The notes: generated from the sequence alone by a model not told the origin. A stretch of DNA of 64,000 bases from Angiostrongylus vasorum (GCA_018806985.1 JADANN010000256.1:2083501-2147500); one strand, 5' to 3'. Shown: positions 22,158 to 34,614, counted from the stretch's first letter. Program-made: numbers and translations.

Positions 22158-25100
22158 TTAAAAGCCTCTTGTAGCCGCGATGTAGTCCTTCGTGAACATT
22201 TCCAAATAGGGCGTGACACTATCATCTAGGTACTTTGTCTTCTTCAAATACAACAGCAAGACCTGATGGATGTAGAGGTATTGGTGCTCCGTCTAAAAGT
22301 GTACTGGTTTATGTACGTTTTTTAAAATGAAGTTCCTCAACCGAATTTTCTAACACCTTTGAAACAACGCAAATCGAAGCTTTTCGACCTGAATTCAAAT
22401 TTAATAAGCCCGAAAGGTGTATACTATGCATTTGAAGATTAAGATCTTGTTTCAGCAATTCCTAACCTTAGTTATTCAGCAGGTACCCACGATATGGCAA
22501 TATGCTTGCTAATGGTTTCTAGGATAGAATTTGTATAAGTACGAGCACTAAACCTGGATACTGTTATTTCGTTGCTTCCGCAATTCGACAAGATAAGTAG
22601 AAATCTCTAGCAGTGGTGCAGGCTGATGAATAAGCTCCATCGCGTGCTGAATAAGCACGATTGATCCAGTTCGTCCGATACCAGCCGAACAATGAACGAT
22701 GATTGGCGTTCTGAAGAAAATTCGTCATTTCACACATAGGAGTCTCAACTAGATCGTACTAATAAGTCTCCTAGACAAAGTGTGGTTTTTTCATGCCAGC
22801 AACTTGGACTATTTATCAAGATACGGGTCTTTTAATAATTTCACGCCAGTCGTGCTCTGTCATCACGAAGATTTTTTCTATTTAATTTTGATTGAAAGAA
22901 CGGGAAGTTGAAATATTAAAAAAATCGATCAATTGAGTAGAGTGTGTTCTACTTTCTGGGGATGCGTGTAGCGCAGTGGTTGAAGGAGTCCGGCAATGCC
23001 CACTGGATCGAGCTCCGGTTCGAGTCCTTCCTTAGTATCATAGAGCCATCCATCCTTCATACTGGAAATCCTATTGCTACTGGACTTTGTCGGATGGGGG
23101 GGAGGTGGATCAAAACTATTATTTGCTACATCAGTTAGCCATCCCAAGTTACTGCATAAACGAAAAATCCATTCCATGACCTCTAAGATTCTCGGTGAAG
23201 CCGAATGCATGACACACCAAGTCTGTTCCACGTTGCCTAGCTCCGAGCGTAGGCTTTTAAAAAAAACAATGCACTGGTTACAAAATAATGGAATAAAGAG
23301 TGCCATGGATTGTGTTTTAATATTAACTGTAATTTACTTTGCAGGCAAAGGTGTATTTGGCAAGGACTTTTCATCTGGAGACAGAACGCACGTGTTTTCC
23401 TTCAATTTCGAAAGTAGTGCAATAGGCGCGAGGTCCGCTTCAGGTACGCCTCGATCTGGCCAGTCCATCCAGTGATAGTGGAGGCAAGTGTGAGTTGGGT
23501 GATTGGGGATGGACACCTCCAGTTGTCGTACCATCACTTTAATTTTCGTTTCAAATGGAAATGGAAACTGAAATAAGCGATTTGAGGGTAGCAGTTATAA
23601 TACAACTAACCATAGAGCTTGCTAACACAGTAAGCATACTGAAAGAGTGAGAACAGTTCAGAGCTATTCTATGAAGCAACAGTTAGATGGGGCCCGTACG
23701 GTGCACATCTGTTGCTGTTTTTGTAAGCCAAGTCTTATCCAACGATTACTGTGTAGTCCATGTCTACCAAATTTATCAACATGATTTGATTTCTGATTAC
23801 TTTCATGAACTAGGTGCAGCGTAGGGGCTGTGTGGCGTATTCATTAGAGGTGCATAGCAATACACTATGGTTCGGTCGCTGGTTCGAACCTAGACCCGCG
23901 TTTACTAAGCCGCCATTCTTCTTGGGTAGTGGTACCATACTTGTCTGTGAGAATAGCAGTACAGACGTCATACGTCGCTAGGGCACCGCAAATCATTACA
24001 CGAGCCAAATACACACAATCATCTCCAAAGATGCTTGAGAAGCCGAATGCATGGCGCATCCTTCAGGGGATTATTGATCAATGCCGAAAGGTTTATCCTT
24101 TTCTAAGTTAGACTGAATGCCTTCTAACGCTGACTGAACTAAACATGGCCCAGTATGTCGGAGCTATCGGAACTAATATATAGCAAATGGGAGAAGTGGT
24201 AACAACCCTTTTTGAATGAGCAAAACTGTTGTAGCAAGCGGAAAACTGATAAAGATTTCTAAGCTGAAACTATCGCATTTATGTGTGTGCACCTGCTCTT
24301 TTTGCCTTTACTTGAACGGTCACGTCTCCTTCGAAAGTGAGTGATGCACCTTCTTCAGTAGGAAAGTACTCAGCACATTTTTTTAGCATTCTGAAAACAT
24401 CCGCCAAAGTATTTCGATGACACCGAATCGCTTATTAGCTCTCGTAATTATTTATAGCATTCTTGCTATATAGTTCATGGCCACACTGTTCTTTATACGT
24501 ATGTTATATTTTTTGTCTATTTGACTGAGTAAGGGTGCGTGTGGCGCAGTGGTAGGAGGCACTATGTAATACACATGGGATTGATCCCTGCGCCCAAGGC
24601 TCAACAAGCCTTCTATGCCTCTGGGGTTGGCAATTTGGTACCGGACTTGTCTGGGAGTATAGCTGCACTGGTTCAGTACATCGGTAGGTCACCGCGACTC
24701 GTTCTGAAGATTATGTAAGCGTTCAGTCACCTCCAACGATGCTTAATGAAGTCGAACGCATGGCGCATCCGCCAGGGGATTGATCAACGCCGAGAGCTTT
24801 ATCCGTTACTTTTATATCCTATTTGACTGATTAAAAGTGTTTCTCTAAATGATTCTAATTATCGTGATTTGTCTCCCAACGGTTTACCGCCTCATCGTGG
24901 CTGGAAGGTGTTCCTGGGTGTCGGAGTGCGATGTACAGCGGGGAGATTCGTCCTCCCGGCAGGGGTCTCCCAAGCTCAGAAGGAATCCGGCGTTCCTATC
25001 AGGAAGCCTAGCTAAGAGCAAACAAATACCAGGATCCACCACCGTCTTGGGATCAAAGTCGCATGGTGGTAAATCTCCCTCTGATCCACAAGGGCTGCTA

Positions 25101-28054
25101 CTCCCTGTCGTGGTGAGGACCTGGGGCAGACTTTGGCCAGGCTGTCCTCGGGATTCCAGGAAACCACAATGGCTTAACCAGCAATCTCTGAAAAATGGTG
25201 ATTATGCTGGGGCCCGCACAACTAGTGAGGACGGGCCGTTCAAGTATCAAGTATCAAGTATCGTGATTTGATTCGATAGTCTTCTAAAGGTCTGTGAAGT
25301 CATCCTCACTACAGAGTTATTTGAGGAATTATATTATATTTGGGGATTTGAGTTCAGCTTACTCTACGACACAACATTCTTTTTACAAATAAATTCCTAA
25401 AAGAGGGTGTGGGAATACACACAGAACAGAACTGAGTAATGTCATTTCCCCAAAAAAGTGGGACTTTTTGTCACAAATTAAGAGAGAAACATATAGAATT
25501 TACACGATATTTATGAATGTCACTATTTCGCTTCAGTTAGTCTGACTTGTTTTTCTGTGTAGATGAGCACTCTTTACTCTTTTACATTCTTCACTCGTAG
25601 CATGAAGCTGCTGTTTTGCAATCCTTCCATGACTGATGATGATAAAATTAGAAGACGACTAACGAGGATGCCACTTTTTAATAGTAAAAGAGGATCAGAA
25701 AGTTGAAGAAGAAGGAAATAGGACCAGAGAGAAGGTAAATATGAGATGTGGAAATGAAATACGAGAAGTGAAAACGTGGATGTGAAATTCCTGTGGAAGA
25801 AAGTGGGCCTGGACATGGCAAGAACGATGTTAAGAATGCGTTTATGAGAAACAGACATTTTTTGAAAGGGTTGCTACAGCATGACACATTCGTTAATGTG
25901 AGTATTTTGAACGTTTGAATTGAGGTCGACTAGCATTTTGTTTCACACGAAAGACCTTAGACCAATGTTGTTTCCAATTGGAGCCACTCGCAGCGTCAAA
26001 GGTTTCACTTGGCTGGTCCTCACGATGTCCTTTCCACTTATTCATCTCGTAAACGTGTTTCATGCAATGTACAATCTTTCAATGTATATCATAAAAGCCA
26101 AATCGAAGAGACCCGTAATTAAAGTAATACGCACGAATGGAAAACATCCTACGAATTTTTAACCCCTGTCATTCAGTGGTCGCCATACACTTTCCTTACT
26201 CTCAGACACGTAATGTTGCCCTACTCGATTTAATGACGACCGTCACTGGAAGTATCTAACCTGCTCCACAAAGTTGCACAGCATGAGAATCGCTAGCGAT
26301 TTCTCCTGAACCACCATATACCAAAAGTCAGGACAGGTCTTCGGTAAAGGGGCCTAAAATCGTCTGAGTAACTCAGCACTTACACGACGTGCCCGCGGTG
26401 GTCTGGCTAGACACATGAGCATGCATACCTGTGTACAAATGAAGCGTTTTGGGCTGACTGGTGTCGATACGTAATTGGCGTGGATGTATGAAACTGGTCC
26501 AATTTTAATTACTACTCGGTCGTTGTCCAAACATCCAACATCCTGTGCACTTATGGATTTTGCAACACGAAAACGTTTTCACAAATCGTGTTAAAGGTAT
26601 ATGAGTGCTCGTAAAAAACTGCGCTACCTTGTAACGATTTCTGCCTTGTGGGTTCTGTGCCACAAACTCAGTCATTTTCGTGAAATCGTTCATGCGTTTC
26701 ATAGATTTGAATTCGGCAATCAAACCATAAACACCTTTTTTCAGCGTTTCTTCGACAAACACTTTCACCTGCAAGTAGACTTATCTTTTTGTCTTTTTCT
26801 ATGGTTTTTTGTTCCTTTCTAACCATGCCCTAACTGGAAGGCCTGCTTTAAAAAATGATGCTATTGTTTTGAATCCTTTCCTTACTACGGCAGGTTCATG
26901 CGTTTTCATGAACTTCTCAGACATGATTCCGCAAAGCTGGTTTCTTGAAATACTCCGGTGTTTGTACAGTCGAAAAATTGTGCACAGATCAAAAGTTAGC
27001 GCTTTTTCTTGACGCGTGGAAAGTGATCGAAAAGTACTCTTCTCTGTAAGTACGTCGACCTTATTGTTAGACTCTCTAGTACACCTATTGTAAATCTGAA
27101 GCCATGTTATTTAGTCCATGTTTATGCCCAGGGAAATGCAGTGGCTAGAGGTGACGTGTTATAGTGCCACGTATAGCTGCTGGTCGCCTCCGAAACGGAT
27201 CATGTGAGCCTCGTCCCCCCAGCAGTAAATTCATACCACTCTGTCTGCAAAAACTATCTCAGACCCATAGACACCGGCAGCATCCCGTGGACAAGACCTG
27301 CGAGCGTTCTAATAGAGCTATCCTAAGGTTCTGAGGAGAACAATATCGACCAGTCACCGACATCCATAAAGAAGACGAAATTTCCAAGCTGAGATCAAAC
27401 CAACTCGTGGTACGTAAGTAAAGAAATTTTACCCGTAGTTGCCTTTGGAATCAAATATTGTATCACCTAAGCTGTTACATTCCTTGAAAGAGAAATACAG
27501 CAAATTTAGAAACCGTGAAAGTGGTTAAGAACTTTGCCTATACTGAGCTTAGGGGACACTATGTAGGATAACTATATGTCCAAGTTTTTGATGAGGTTTA
27601 GAGAATAATGGCCATGTTGTCATGAGAACCATTAAGAGGAGGTTCTACTAATACAGACACTTAAGGTGACTGAAGCACACACCTAGGAGACGGAATGCAC
27701 TAGAAGACATAGTTTATTGAGTGCTCAGTTAAAGAAAAATGCTACTGCGAAAAAGACACTCGTACCCCCAGTGAAAGCGAAAAAGTATCCAATTTGATGG
27801 TCCTTAGTATTACATAGTGATTTATTGACCACAATATAAATTCTATGCCATTGGTGTTTTACTCGATATTTTTGGTGACGATTTTTATATGTTCACAAAA
27901 TGTTGCTGTCGAAAGCCATGACGTCACCGTCTCGTTTATTTATGTGATTGTAGAATATCGAAACTGTTGAACCTGCAAACGCTTCGCTGTTTTTGTTTGC
28001 TTTTGAACAGGTTCCTGAGATGATGCTAATCCCACCGAGGTGCGAGTCGAGATG
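22158..28054 (-). CDS. Non-receptor-like protein tyrosine phosphatase
   Basis: Minus-strand exons in transcript order: 27,973-28,054 (tentative), 26,628-26,768, 26,429-26,542, 26,261-26,353, 24,312-24,390, 23,392-23,567, 22,554-22,710, 22,158-22,292. They give a nearly complete classical PTP domain of about 297 aa: EFKSMKR, pTyr-loop NRYKDVGCLDNDRV, YIHANYV, APLPKTCPDFWYMV, LCNFVEQ, KKCAEYFP, WPDRGVP loop (general acid Asp), active site VHCSAGIGRTGS, and Q-loop QTEHQYLYIH. It would hydrolyse phosphotyrosine. No membrane span is visible. The style matches the nematode-expanded small PTPs. Exon 24,312-24,390 is one base too long: an A7 run (minus) where A6 keeps frame, so the gene is either mis-sequenced or inactivated. 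The donor of that exon and the first exon are uncertain. Introns hold SINEs and an R3 copy. Confidence 0.82.
22958..23235 (+). repeat. Divergent tRNA-derived SINE in PTP intron
   Basis: Has the head GGGGATGCGTGTAGCGCAGT and B box GGTTCGAGTCC, closer to a functional tRNA B box than other copies. The body differs (GGACTTTGTCGGATGGGG). Opposite strand to the gene. Confidence 0.7.
23823..24100 (+). repeat. tRNA-derived SINE (family 1) variant in PTP intron
   Basis: Head GGGGCTGTGTGGCGTATTCA, B box GCTGGTTCGAACC, family body (ACCATACTTGTCTGTGAGAA), and the final GATCAATGCCGAAAGGTTTA. Confidence 0.78.
24533..24806 (+). repeat. tRNA-derived SINE (family 1) copy in PTP intron
   Basis: Head GGGTGCGTGTGGCGCAGTGG, B-box-like GGATTGATCCC, full body, and end GATCAACGCCGAGAGCTTTA. 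Confidence 0.88.
24872..25265 (+). repeat. R3 repeat copy, best-preserved
   Basis: From CTCCCAACGGTTTACCGCC to AAGTATC repeated three times at 25,242-25,265. Essentially the whole unit is open in one frame (about 24,849-25,271), as in other copies. In the intron between PTP exons 26,261 and 24,390. Confidence 0.88.
27129..27425 (+). repeat. SINE family 2 copy
   Basis: Head GGGAAATGCAGTGGCTAGAG, later GACATCCATAAAGAAGACGA. Diverged from the copies at 40.2 and 48.5 kb. Confidence 0.6.
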
Positions 28055-28485
28055 CTGAAAAAATGGAACTACAGCTCTTGTTGCCACTTCTTTTACACCT
28101 CACAAAACAAAGTTGGATATTTTCTTGGACTCTTATGCTTGTTTTTTGTTAAACATGTCGTTGATATTACCATAGACGTCACATAGAGGTTGCTTTCCTA
28201 CGAATCGATAAACCCGTTTCAGTGATGGCTCCTCTGCCGAGTTCGCGTATGGACATAGAGAACATGAACTTGTGGAAATACATGATCGAAAGATTCTTTC
28301 ATTAGCATTGACGATTCTAACACTTTCCTTTTCCATAATGTACACATGTACTGTAGTTCATTGGCCTTACAACCACTAATTCGAGTCCTTCAAGATCCAG
28401 TAAGAATAGATAGAACATTCAAATGGAAAATTAAAGGTCTTCATCATTAAGTGAGATATTACTCAAAATTCTTGACGAACAGCAC
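28055..28485. other. Unassigned sequence upstream of the PTP gene
   Basis: A 70-codon minus-strand frame at 28,133-28,345 has several cysteines but no domain I recognise and no convincing splice link to the PTP exons. This would be the PTP promoter side if the tentative first exon is right. Confidence 0.3.
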
Positions 28486-28640
28486 ATTCTGCAACGAAGC
28501 TGAGATATTTGCAAAACTATGGACCGCAGGGGCCTATGGTGGGGAACGAACGCGCTATTGTCCTTTCCGTTCTTAGAGTTTTGCAAATATCTCAGCTTCG
28601 TTGAAGTTATATTTCGCAATATACCCTGCCATCAAAAAGA
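28486..28640. repeat. Foldback element, short deletion derivative
   Basis: Exact 26-bp inverted arms at 28,493-28,518 and 28,577-28,602 around 58 bases, followed by the family edge (GAAGTTATATTTCGCAATAT, then ACCCTGCCAT). Confidence 0.85.
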
Positions 28641-28960
28641 CTAGGCAGTAAGTAAAAAAGGTTAAAAAAGCATATTCTGCGATAATTTGTATGCTTCAGA
28701 ACTTAATACAATTTCTAGTGAAACAATGAATGGAAGGTTCTCACAGAAGATGATTGCCAAGGCAGAAGCTAGCTGTTTCAGAGAATTAGGCTGTAGCTAT
28801 GGTGGTACCACCTTTCTGTGATAACCACACAGTCCAAATTCAGTCATAATGACGTGGTAAATAAAACATACCATCCTTATCGTGACCGCTTTCCCATGTA
28901 TTACTTCAGACATGGATCAGTGATTTTCAGTTCGAGATGAATGCAGTCAACGTTCAGGTA

Positions 28961-29240
28961 AAGGATAAAAAAGCTCTCGGCGTTGATCAATTCGTGAGAG
29001 ATGCGCCATGCATTCGACTTCATTAAGCATCGTTTGGAGATCGCTGAATGCACATCTGGCCTTTACAATGACTCGCGGTGGCCTACCGATGTATCGAACC
29101 AGTGTTGCTATCCTCCCAGACAAGTCTGGTACCACTTCACCAACTTCGGAGGGATGGAAGGCTTGATGAGCCATGGAAGCGGGGATCGATTCCACATGTG
29201 TGCTGCAGGGCGCCTCCCACCATTCTGCCACACGCGCCCT
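28961..29240 (-). repeat. tRNA-derived SINE (family 1) copy
   Basis: Complete minus-orientation copy from the GGATAAA tail to AGGGCGCGTGTGGCAGAATG. The A box has drifted (GGCAGAATGG). Confidence 0.88.
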
Positions 29241-30609
29241 AATCTTTAGATATTAAACCGAATATGAATTGCTCCATAATCACCATAACATATCAAGACA
29301 ACCATTTATATAATCACGGCCGTAATAGATGACAACGAACATCAACGAAACTACCTCAAAGGGCAGACAGCCTTGAAATGCAAATAGATTCAACGAATCT
29401 CCATAGCTGAGGAACTCACATTAAGCCGTCAGTCACCAAAAAAAGGAAAGAACTAAGATAGTGCCTAAGGGAGCAACTATAGAACCCGTAGAAGTTTCCA
29501 CTGTTATGGAGACTGATTTGGCTTTAACAATACCATTCATCTACGAAACCGAAGTATAGAACTTTAACAACGAAAACCTCACTATTTCTGCAATTTCCAG
29601 TTAATCCTCGTGGTCACCGTACTCTTAGATTTAGAAAGATGAATTAAGAAAATAACGTTACGTACCTTTCGACTGATGTATTCTAAGTTAAAGCGGGGAT
29701 TACGTAAACAAGAAAAAAAGTGAAGGTCAGACGCCAACCCTGAGTTAGATGTGCGAAACCCATAATGACAACGACGAAGACGACAAGGTGTGGACATTAT
29801 GCATGCACTGACAAGCAATGTACACCTACACATCGTTAAGTATCATTAATAGCTCTAAAGTCATATGAATTCGCTTTGTACAGGTAGGTTAACAGGAAAA
29901 GAGACGCCGATGAGGGTCTAGTCAGACGAAACGCTAGTCGAGGTGAAAACCGAGAAATATACCCTTATCAACTAAGTCATGTAAGCAAATAAAGAAGGCG
30001 GGAACATAACAGATATTTCAGAGAGGCACTCACGCTTCCTGTGATGGCTTTTTTCGTTTTCATTTCGGAACATTCCTCTACTGTTTTTTTGTTTGGCTCC
30101 TTTACCTCTCGTTACACGAGTCGGTTTTTTCCTTGGTCTTAGAGCTCTAAACATCTCTTATAAAATCCACCTGATGACACAGACAAATCGTTCCAAGTTC
30201 AAAACACGAACGTTACATCGTCTCTTGATGTCGATGTGCTGTCAGATTTTTCTAAAAACACCCTATTTTACCAGATATCTTCAGTGCCAATCTGCCAAAA
30301 AATACTCTTTAAAACCTACTTTAATTTATTTTGTTTAAATGAAAAGAAAAAAAAGCTGCCGCATTCAGATATATCACTACCTCTCCTTAATTTTAAAGGG
30401 TGTGCTTAATGTTGCCTACAAAAATAATAATCAAACCAACCGGCTTTTGAAGAAGCCCACCTGAAGAAGAACATTAGGCCTACTAAAATGAAGACCACTG
30501 GAGGCATGGAAATTATTTATACTCATTTAAGCATATTATCATGTCAACTTATATTATAAGCGATGGTTTCCTTATCTTAACCATTTGAAAGGTGACCAAC
30601 AATCTTAAC
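29241..30609. other. Unassigned sequence
   Basis: AT-rich, with only short unconvincing open frames on both strands. No family used elsewhere in the window was recognised. Confidence 0.3.
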
Positions 30610-31355
30610 GAACAAGGCTTTCATCCACCAATCTCATCGGAATATTCGACAGCTGGTGGTGCTATTTATTCACCAACATGAGCTTAGTCATGAACATAGG
30701 GTTTTTTCTTTGGAAAACTGACTAGTCGAGCAGATACGGCTAAAACGATGCCTACTTACACTAACTGCCATAATCTTGGCCATCTATGCCCAATCACCAA
30801 GCTGCGACAAACAGGCTATCAGCATGTTCTGTGGAGAATTGGAGTAGTCCTACAGAGGAGACCATACCTTCTTTAGAGTCACCACTGATACTCTAAACGC
30901 TAAGACTGGATCCAGCAGATTCCCTGAAATACTTCATATCAGGGGCCCACGAATTGAGAAGGAAGAAACATGCTGAGCGGCTGTCTGAATTTACTATGAC
31001 AAACAAAGAACATCCATGGTAAATAGTAATTCCAAAAACCCCCGATCTCCGTGATGGATATGTGAATTATCCGACGGAGAATATCACAACGAGTTAGAAC
31101 ATGCTACAATAAATGTAAAGGTTTACTTAGCTCTTGTCGATGTCACCCCAAATTTTTTATCCGAATCGGACCATCTCATTCTTCAGTCATGATTCTTTTC
31201 TCCGCAAAAGAAATGAAAGCCGAAAAAGTGAAGAAAAAGTCCCAAAACAATCTGCAACTGAGACCTCCTTAGATCACCAGCCGTGGTGTAGAAGACGAAG
31301 TGTTCAGCTTTCAGCCAAACCCTGTAACGAATAGTTAGTGGCGGCTACGAGCGGT
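30610..31355 (+). mobile_element. Decayed RTE-like retrotransposon, endonuclease segment
   Basis: Collinear with 58,990-59,630 of the plus RTE copy: AACATGAGCTTAGTCATGAA, GAAGACCATACCTTCTT-type sequence, GGGGCCCACG, GCTGAGCGGCTGTCTGA, a GATGTC start of the next block, and an ending near TTAGTGGCGGCT. Many stops and indels. It continues at 34,615 after an insertion. Confidence 0.75.
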
Positions 31356-34300
31356 TCAGTTTGTGTAGAATATTAGCCACGCGGGTCTTTTAGTTGATGT
31401 ATTGATCTGCCAGCCTCAAACTTGGGTAATTAAACCGTTTACATACATAAATACAACATTAATAACGTTATGGTAACGACAGAAAAGTAGTGGTAAATGG
31501 ATCACGCGAGTTAAAGCTATGAGGTGCTCTCACTGGTAGTGAAGTGAGGCTAACAACGAGATAATGACATTTGAATATTACTACATCATTAATACAATAA
31601 CAACAGTAATAATGAATGATTACATACAAGTAACCGTTGGTTAGCCGTGAGCGATGCCGCGCTCGCACTATCCGCGGCCGGTGCGGCAACTGAGGGAGAC
31701 AGTATGATGGGGGGCGGAGAAAGAGACTGTATGCTGGGGCGGAGGGGGGAGACTGTATGCTGAGGCGGAGAGGGATACTGACGAGCCGTGTTTTCGGCTG
31801 AGCTAAGGATCAACATTATAGCGGTGAGGTGCACTTTTAGCATGATCGATGAGGACAGTAAGTTACATGAGCATTGATAGTGCTATGGACAACGACTGAT
31901 GAGTCATCTACGGAACACAGTCAGGCGGCTGGTGGATAACGCTACGTCTACAGCGTGAAGTTTGCGCATCGATGGGTGCCACCATTCCCTAAGAGTCAAG
32001 GGCCAGAATGATAATGACTGCAACTAATAAGCCTATAGCGGCTTAACAAATACATAGCGTAAGTTGGCCGGTACATTGTGGGAGGAATGGTACATGCTAT
32101 AACTGCTAGTGGAAAATAGGCCTTCGAGTCAGTACTCGACACCGAATATTCACTAGCTTTTAGCAGAATGCTCGACTTCGTGAGAAGACGCCACGCGGGA
32201 CTTTTCGTAGTTGTCACAGAGCAATATCTCAAACCTCAAACTTGGGTAATTAAACCGATTAATGCATAAATACAACATCAATTACATAATAGTAACGATG
32301 GAGAAGTAATAGTAGAGGAATGACGTGAGTTAAAGCTATGAGGTGCTAAGGCTAGTAGTGAAGTGAGGCTAACAACGAGATAATGGCATTCGAATATTAC
32401 TATACCATTAATAAGTAATTAGCACAATTACATTAACAGTAATAATGAATAATTACCAAGAAGTAACCGTTGGTTAGCCGTGAGCGATGCCGCGTCGCGT
32501 CTATCCGCGGCCGGCGCGGCGGCTGAGGTAGACAGTATGCTGGGGGCGGAGGAAGGAGACTGTATGTTGAGGCGGAGAGGGAGACAGTATGCTGAGGCGG
32601 AGAGTGATACAGACGGGCCGTATTTCCGGCTGAGCTAAGAGTTCAACATTATAGCGATGAGGTGCATTTTAGTGGATCAATGAGGACAGTAAGTGATGAG
32701 TCATCTACGGAACAGTCAGGCGGCTGGTCGTGGATAACGCTATGTAAGCAACGTGAAGTTTGAGCATCGATGGGTGCCACCATTGCCTAAGAGTCAAGGG
32801 CCACTATGATAATGGCTGGAAACTGATAAGCCTATAGCGGCTTAACAGAATACACAGCATAAGTTGGCCGCTCAGCGGCCTTGTACGCATGGCGTACCGT
32901 GTGGGAGGAATGGTACATGCCATCGATGGCGTTGCAGATTGAACGCATTTTAGTATAGCCGCCGCTACTGACAACGCACCGCAGATCAACTGATAAACAA
33001 TGAACAGTGACACTAGGATGAGGATCAGGATGATGATGACTACAATGAGCTGGTGGGAAACGTGACGATGATGCGAAGTTAACGTACAATTCGCAACTGT
33101 CATTCAATAATGATATGATGAGTCCAATGTACAGTAATGACTATGTGCAGTATGACTTAACAACTGCGATAATCTACATTGGTGACACACGAGATCAACT
33201 GACAGGCGCGAACCAGGATAACAATTCACGAAGCTATTTATATGCTTCCGTAGAAGGCGGTATTTGGCACAGGTCCAGCATCATTACCGGAAACATCCGT
33301 CGGCTGCCTCTCCATATCCTCTCAAAATCCTATGGTCAGCTGGCAGACGACTGCTCTAGCCAGCATCCTCATTCTCATCTTGTTATTGTACGCACGATAA
33401 CTTTTGGACAGTAATAACAAACAACAAGTTCAGATTCTAAGAATAGGTTTGCATAACAATACTGTTTACAGCGGTTCAGATTCTAAGAATAGATTTTCAT
33501 AACAATACTGTTTACAGCGATCAAAGTTCCTTAGGATGGGATCAAGATATTTACGTACTGCGACATTTGCTAGGTAACTTGAGAAAAATGGATATGACAC
33601 TTATTTCCGAAACATGCAGTCATACAAAGATAGAAATAGATATAGAAGAAAAATAGAAACTATTCTGGGAATAGCTGCTATGGCTACCACCGATGGCGTT
33701 GCAAACAGAACGCATTTGGAAACACCCGCCATTGCTTACAGCGCACCGTAGACAAGCTAAGAAACGAGGTACAATAATCTGCCGATTACTGAGGATGAAA
33801 CAGAATGAATGAGAATGCGTGAGAATGACTGAGAATGAATGAGTGAGACTGAGAATGAGTTGAGGTGATTGGGGATGACTGAGAATGATGTTGCGAGAAG
33901 GGGATTATCGGCTCTACCGATCGGTGGTTAGATGAGTGATGGCACGTTTCCGCCGTCGAAGGCACCTGGCTTATATTGGCTGCGGGAGCCGCGTGCGTAT
34001 GCAACCGCGGCCGATCTGGATTGTTGATCCTGGACTGCAATAGACTGTACCTAACTGCGTGAAACATCAAACGTCATTGGCTTCGTTGTTTCATAAGGAA
34101 GTAGTAAGCTGTTCTACTGCTACGCCTCCTCCTTCGGATAAGCCATCGTTGCTGTGCGACTAAAGTCAAACCTGAACTGCTACTGTGCCTGAAACACTGA
34201 ACGTAATTAACCGCGTAGATTATAAAGGTTACATTGCGGTAACTAGTGTGCAGTCACGAGACGGCCATGGTATGGACATCAAGTACTACTGTTTAAATAG

Positions 34301-34614
34301 TTAGAGAACTCTTCTAGAGAGAAGTTCTCTATAAACCCAGATGCAAATCGGAAATCGTACATGGAAGACGATTGCAAGACAACCAACCCAATTAAAAAGT
34401 GCTAGGATCGGAGTAATATATAAATTTGATTCGAGTATGCAAACAGCTGAACAATTAGCCTGCTTTCGTAAAGGTGCCACTGTAGATAGCTATTTATATA
34501 TAGCTAGATATTTAGGAATATGATGACCTGATCTAATAACATGTTAATGATAAAGAATCGGCACTTCGAATGTTACACAGAGACATCTCTCCGGGAACAC
34601 TCATATATGGGCCA
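31356..34614. repeat. 3.26-kb block with tandem ~0.8-kb units, interrupting an RTE copy
   Basis: Two adjacent copies of a ~0.82-kb unit: 31,376-32,189 (from GCCACGCGGGTCTTTT) and 32,190 to about 32,935 (from GCCACGCGGGACTTTT), sharing AAACTTGGGTAATTAAACCG, TTGGTTAGCCGTGAGCGATG and a GGAGGAATGGTACATGC end. A third partial piece near 33,675-33,760 shares CGATGGCGTTGCA. Each unit contains a G-rich minisatellite of about three GACTGTATGCTGRGGCGGA copies. No protein domain or transposase was seen. Also present: 46-bp units at 33,429-33,520 and a (GAATGA)-like stretch at 33,800-33,890. Confidence 0.7.

Noticed and set aside
28133..28345. Cysteine-containing minus frame as a PTP or Penelope-like exon
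   Set aside because: It resembles neither the CxxC pattern of GIY-YIG fragments nor known PTP N-termini.
31356..33000. CRISPR array or LTR pair
   Set aside because: The repeats are ~0.8 kb, adjacent and diverged, with no spacers; no internal coding region separates two LTRs.
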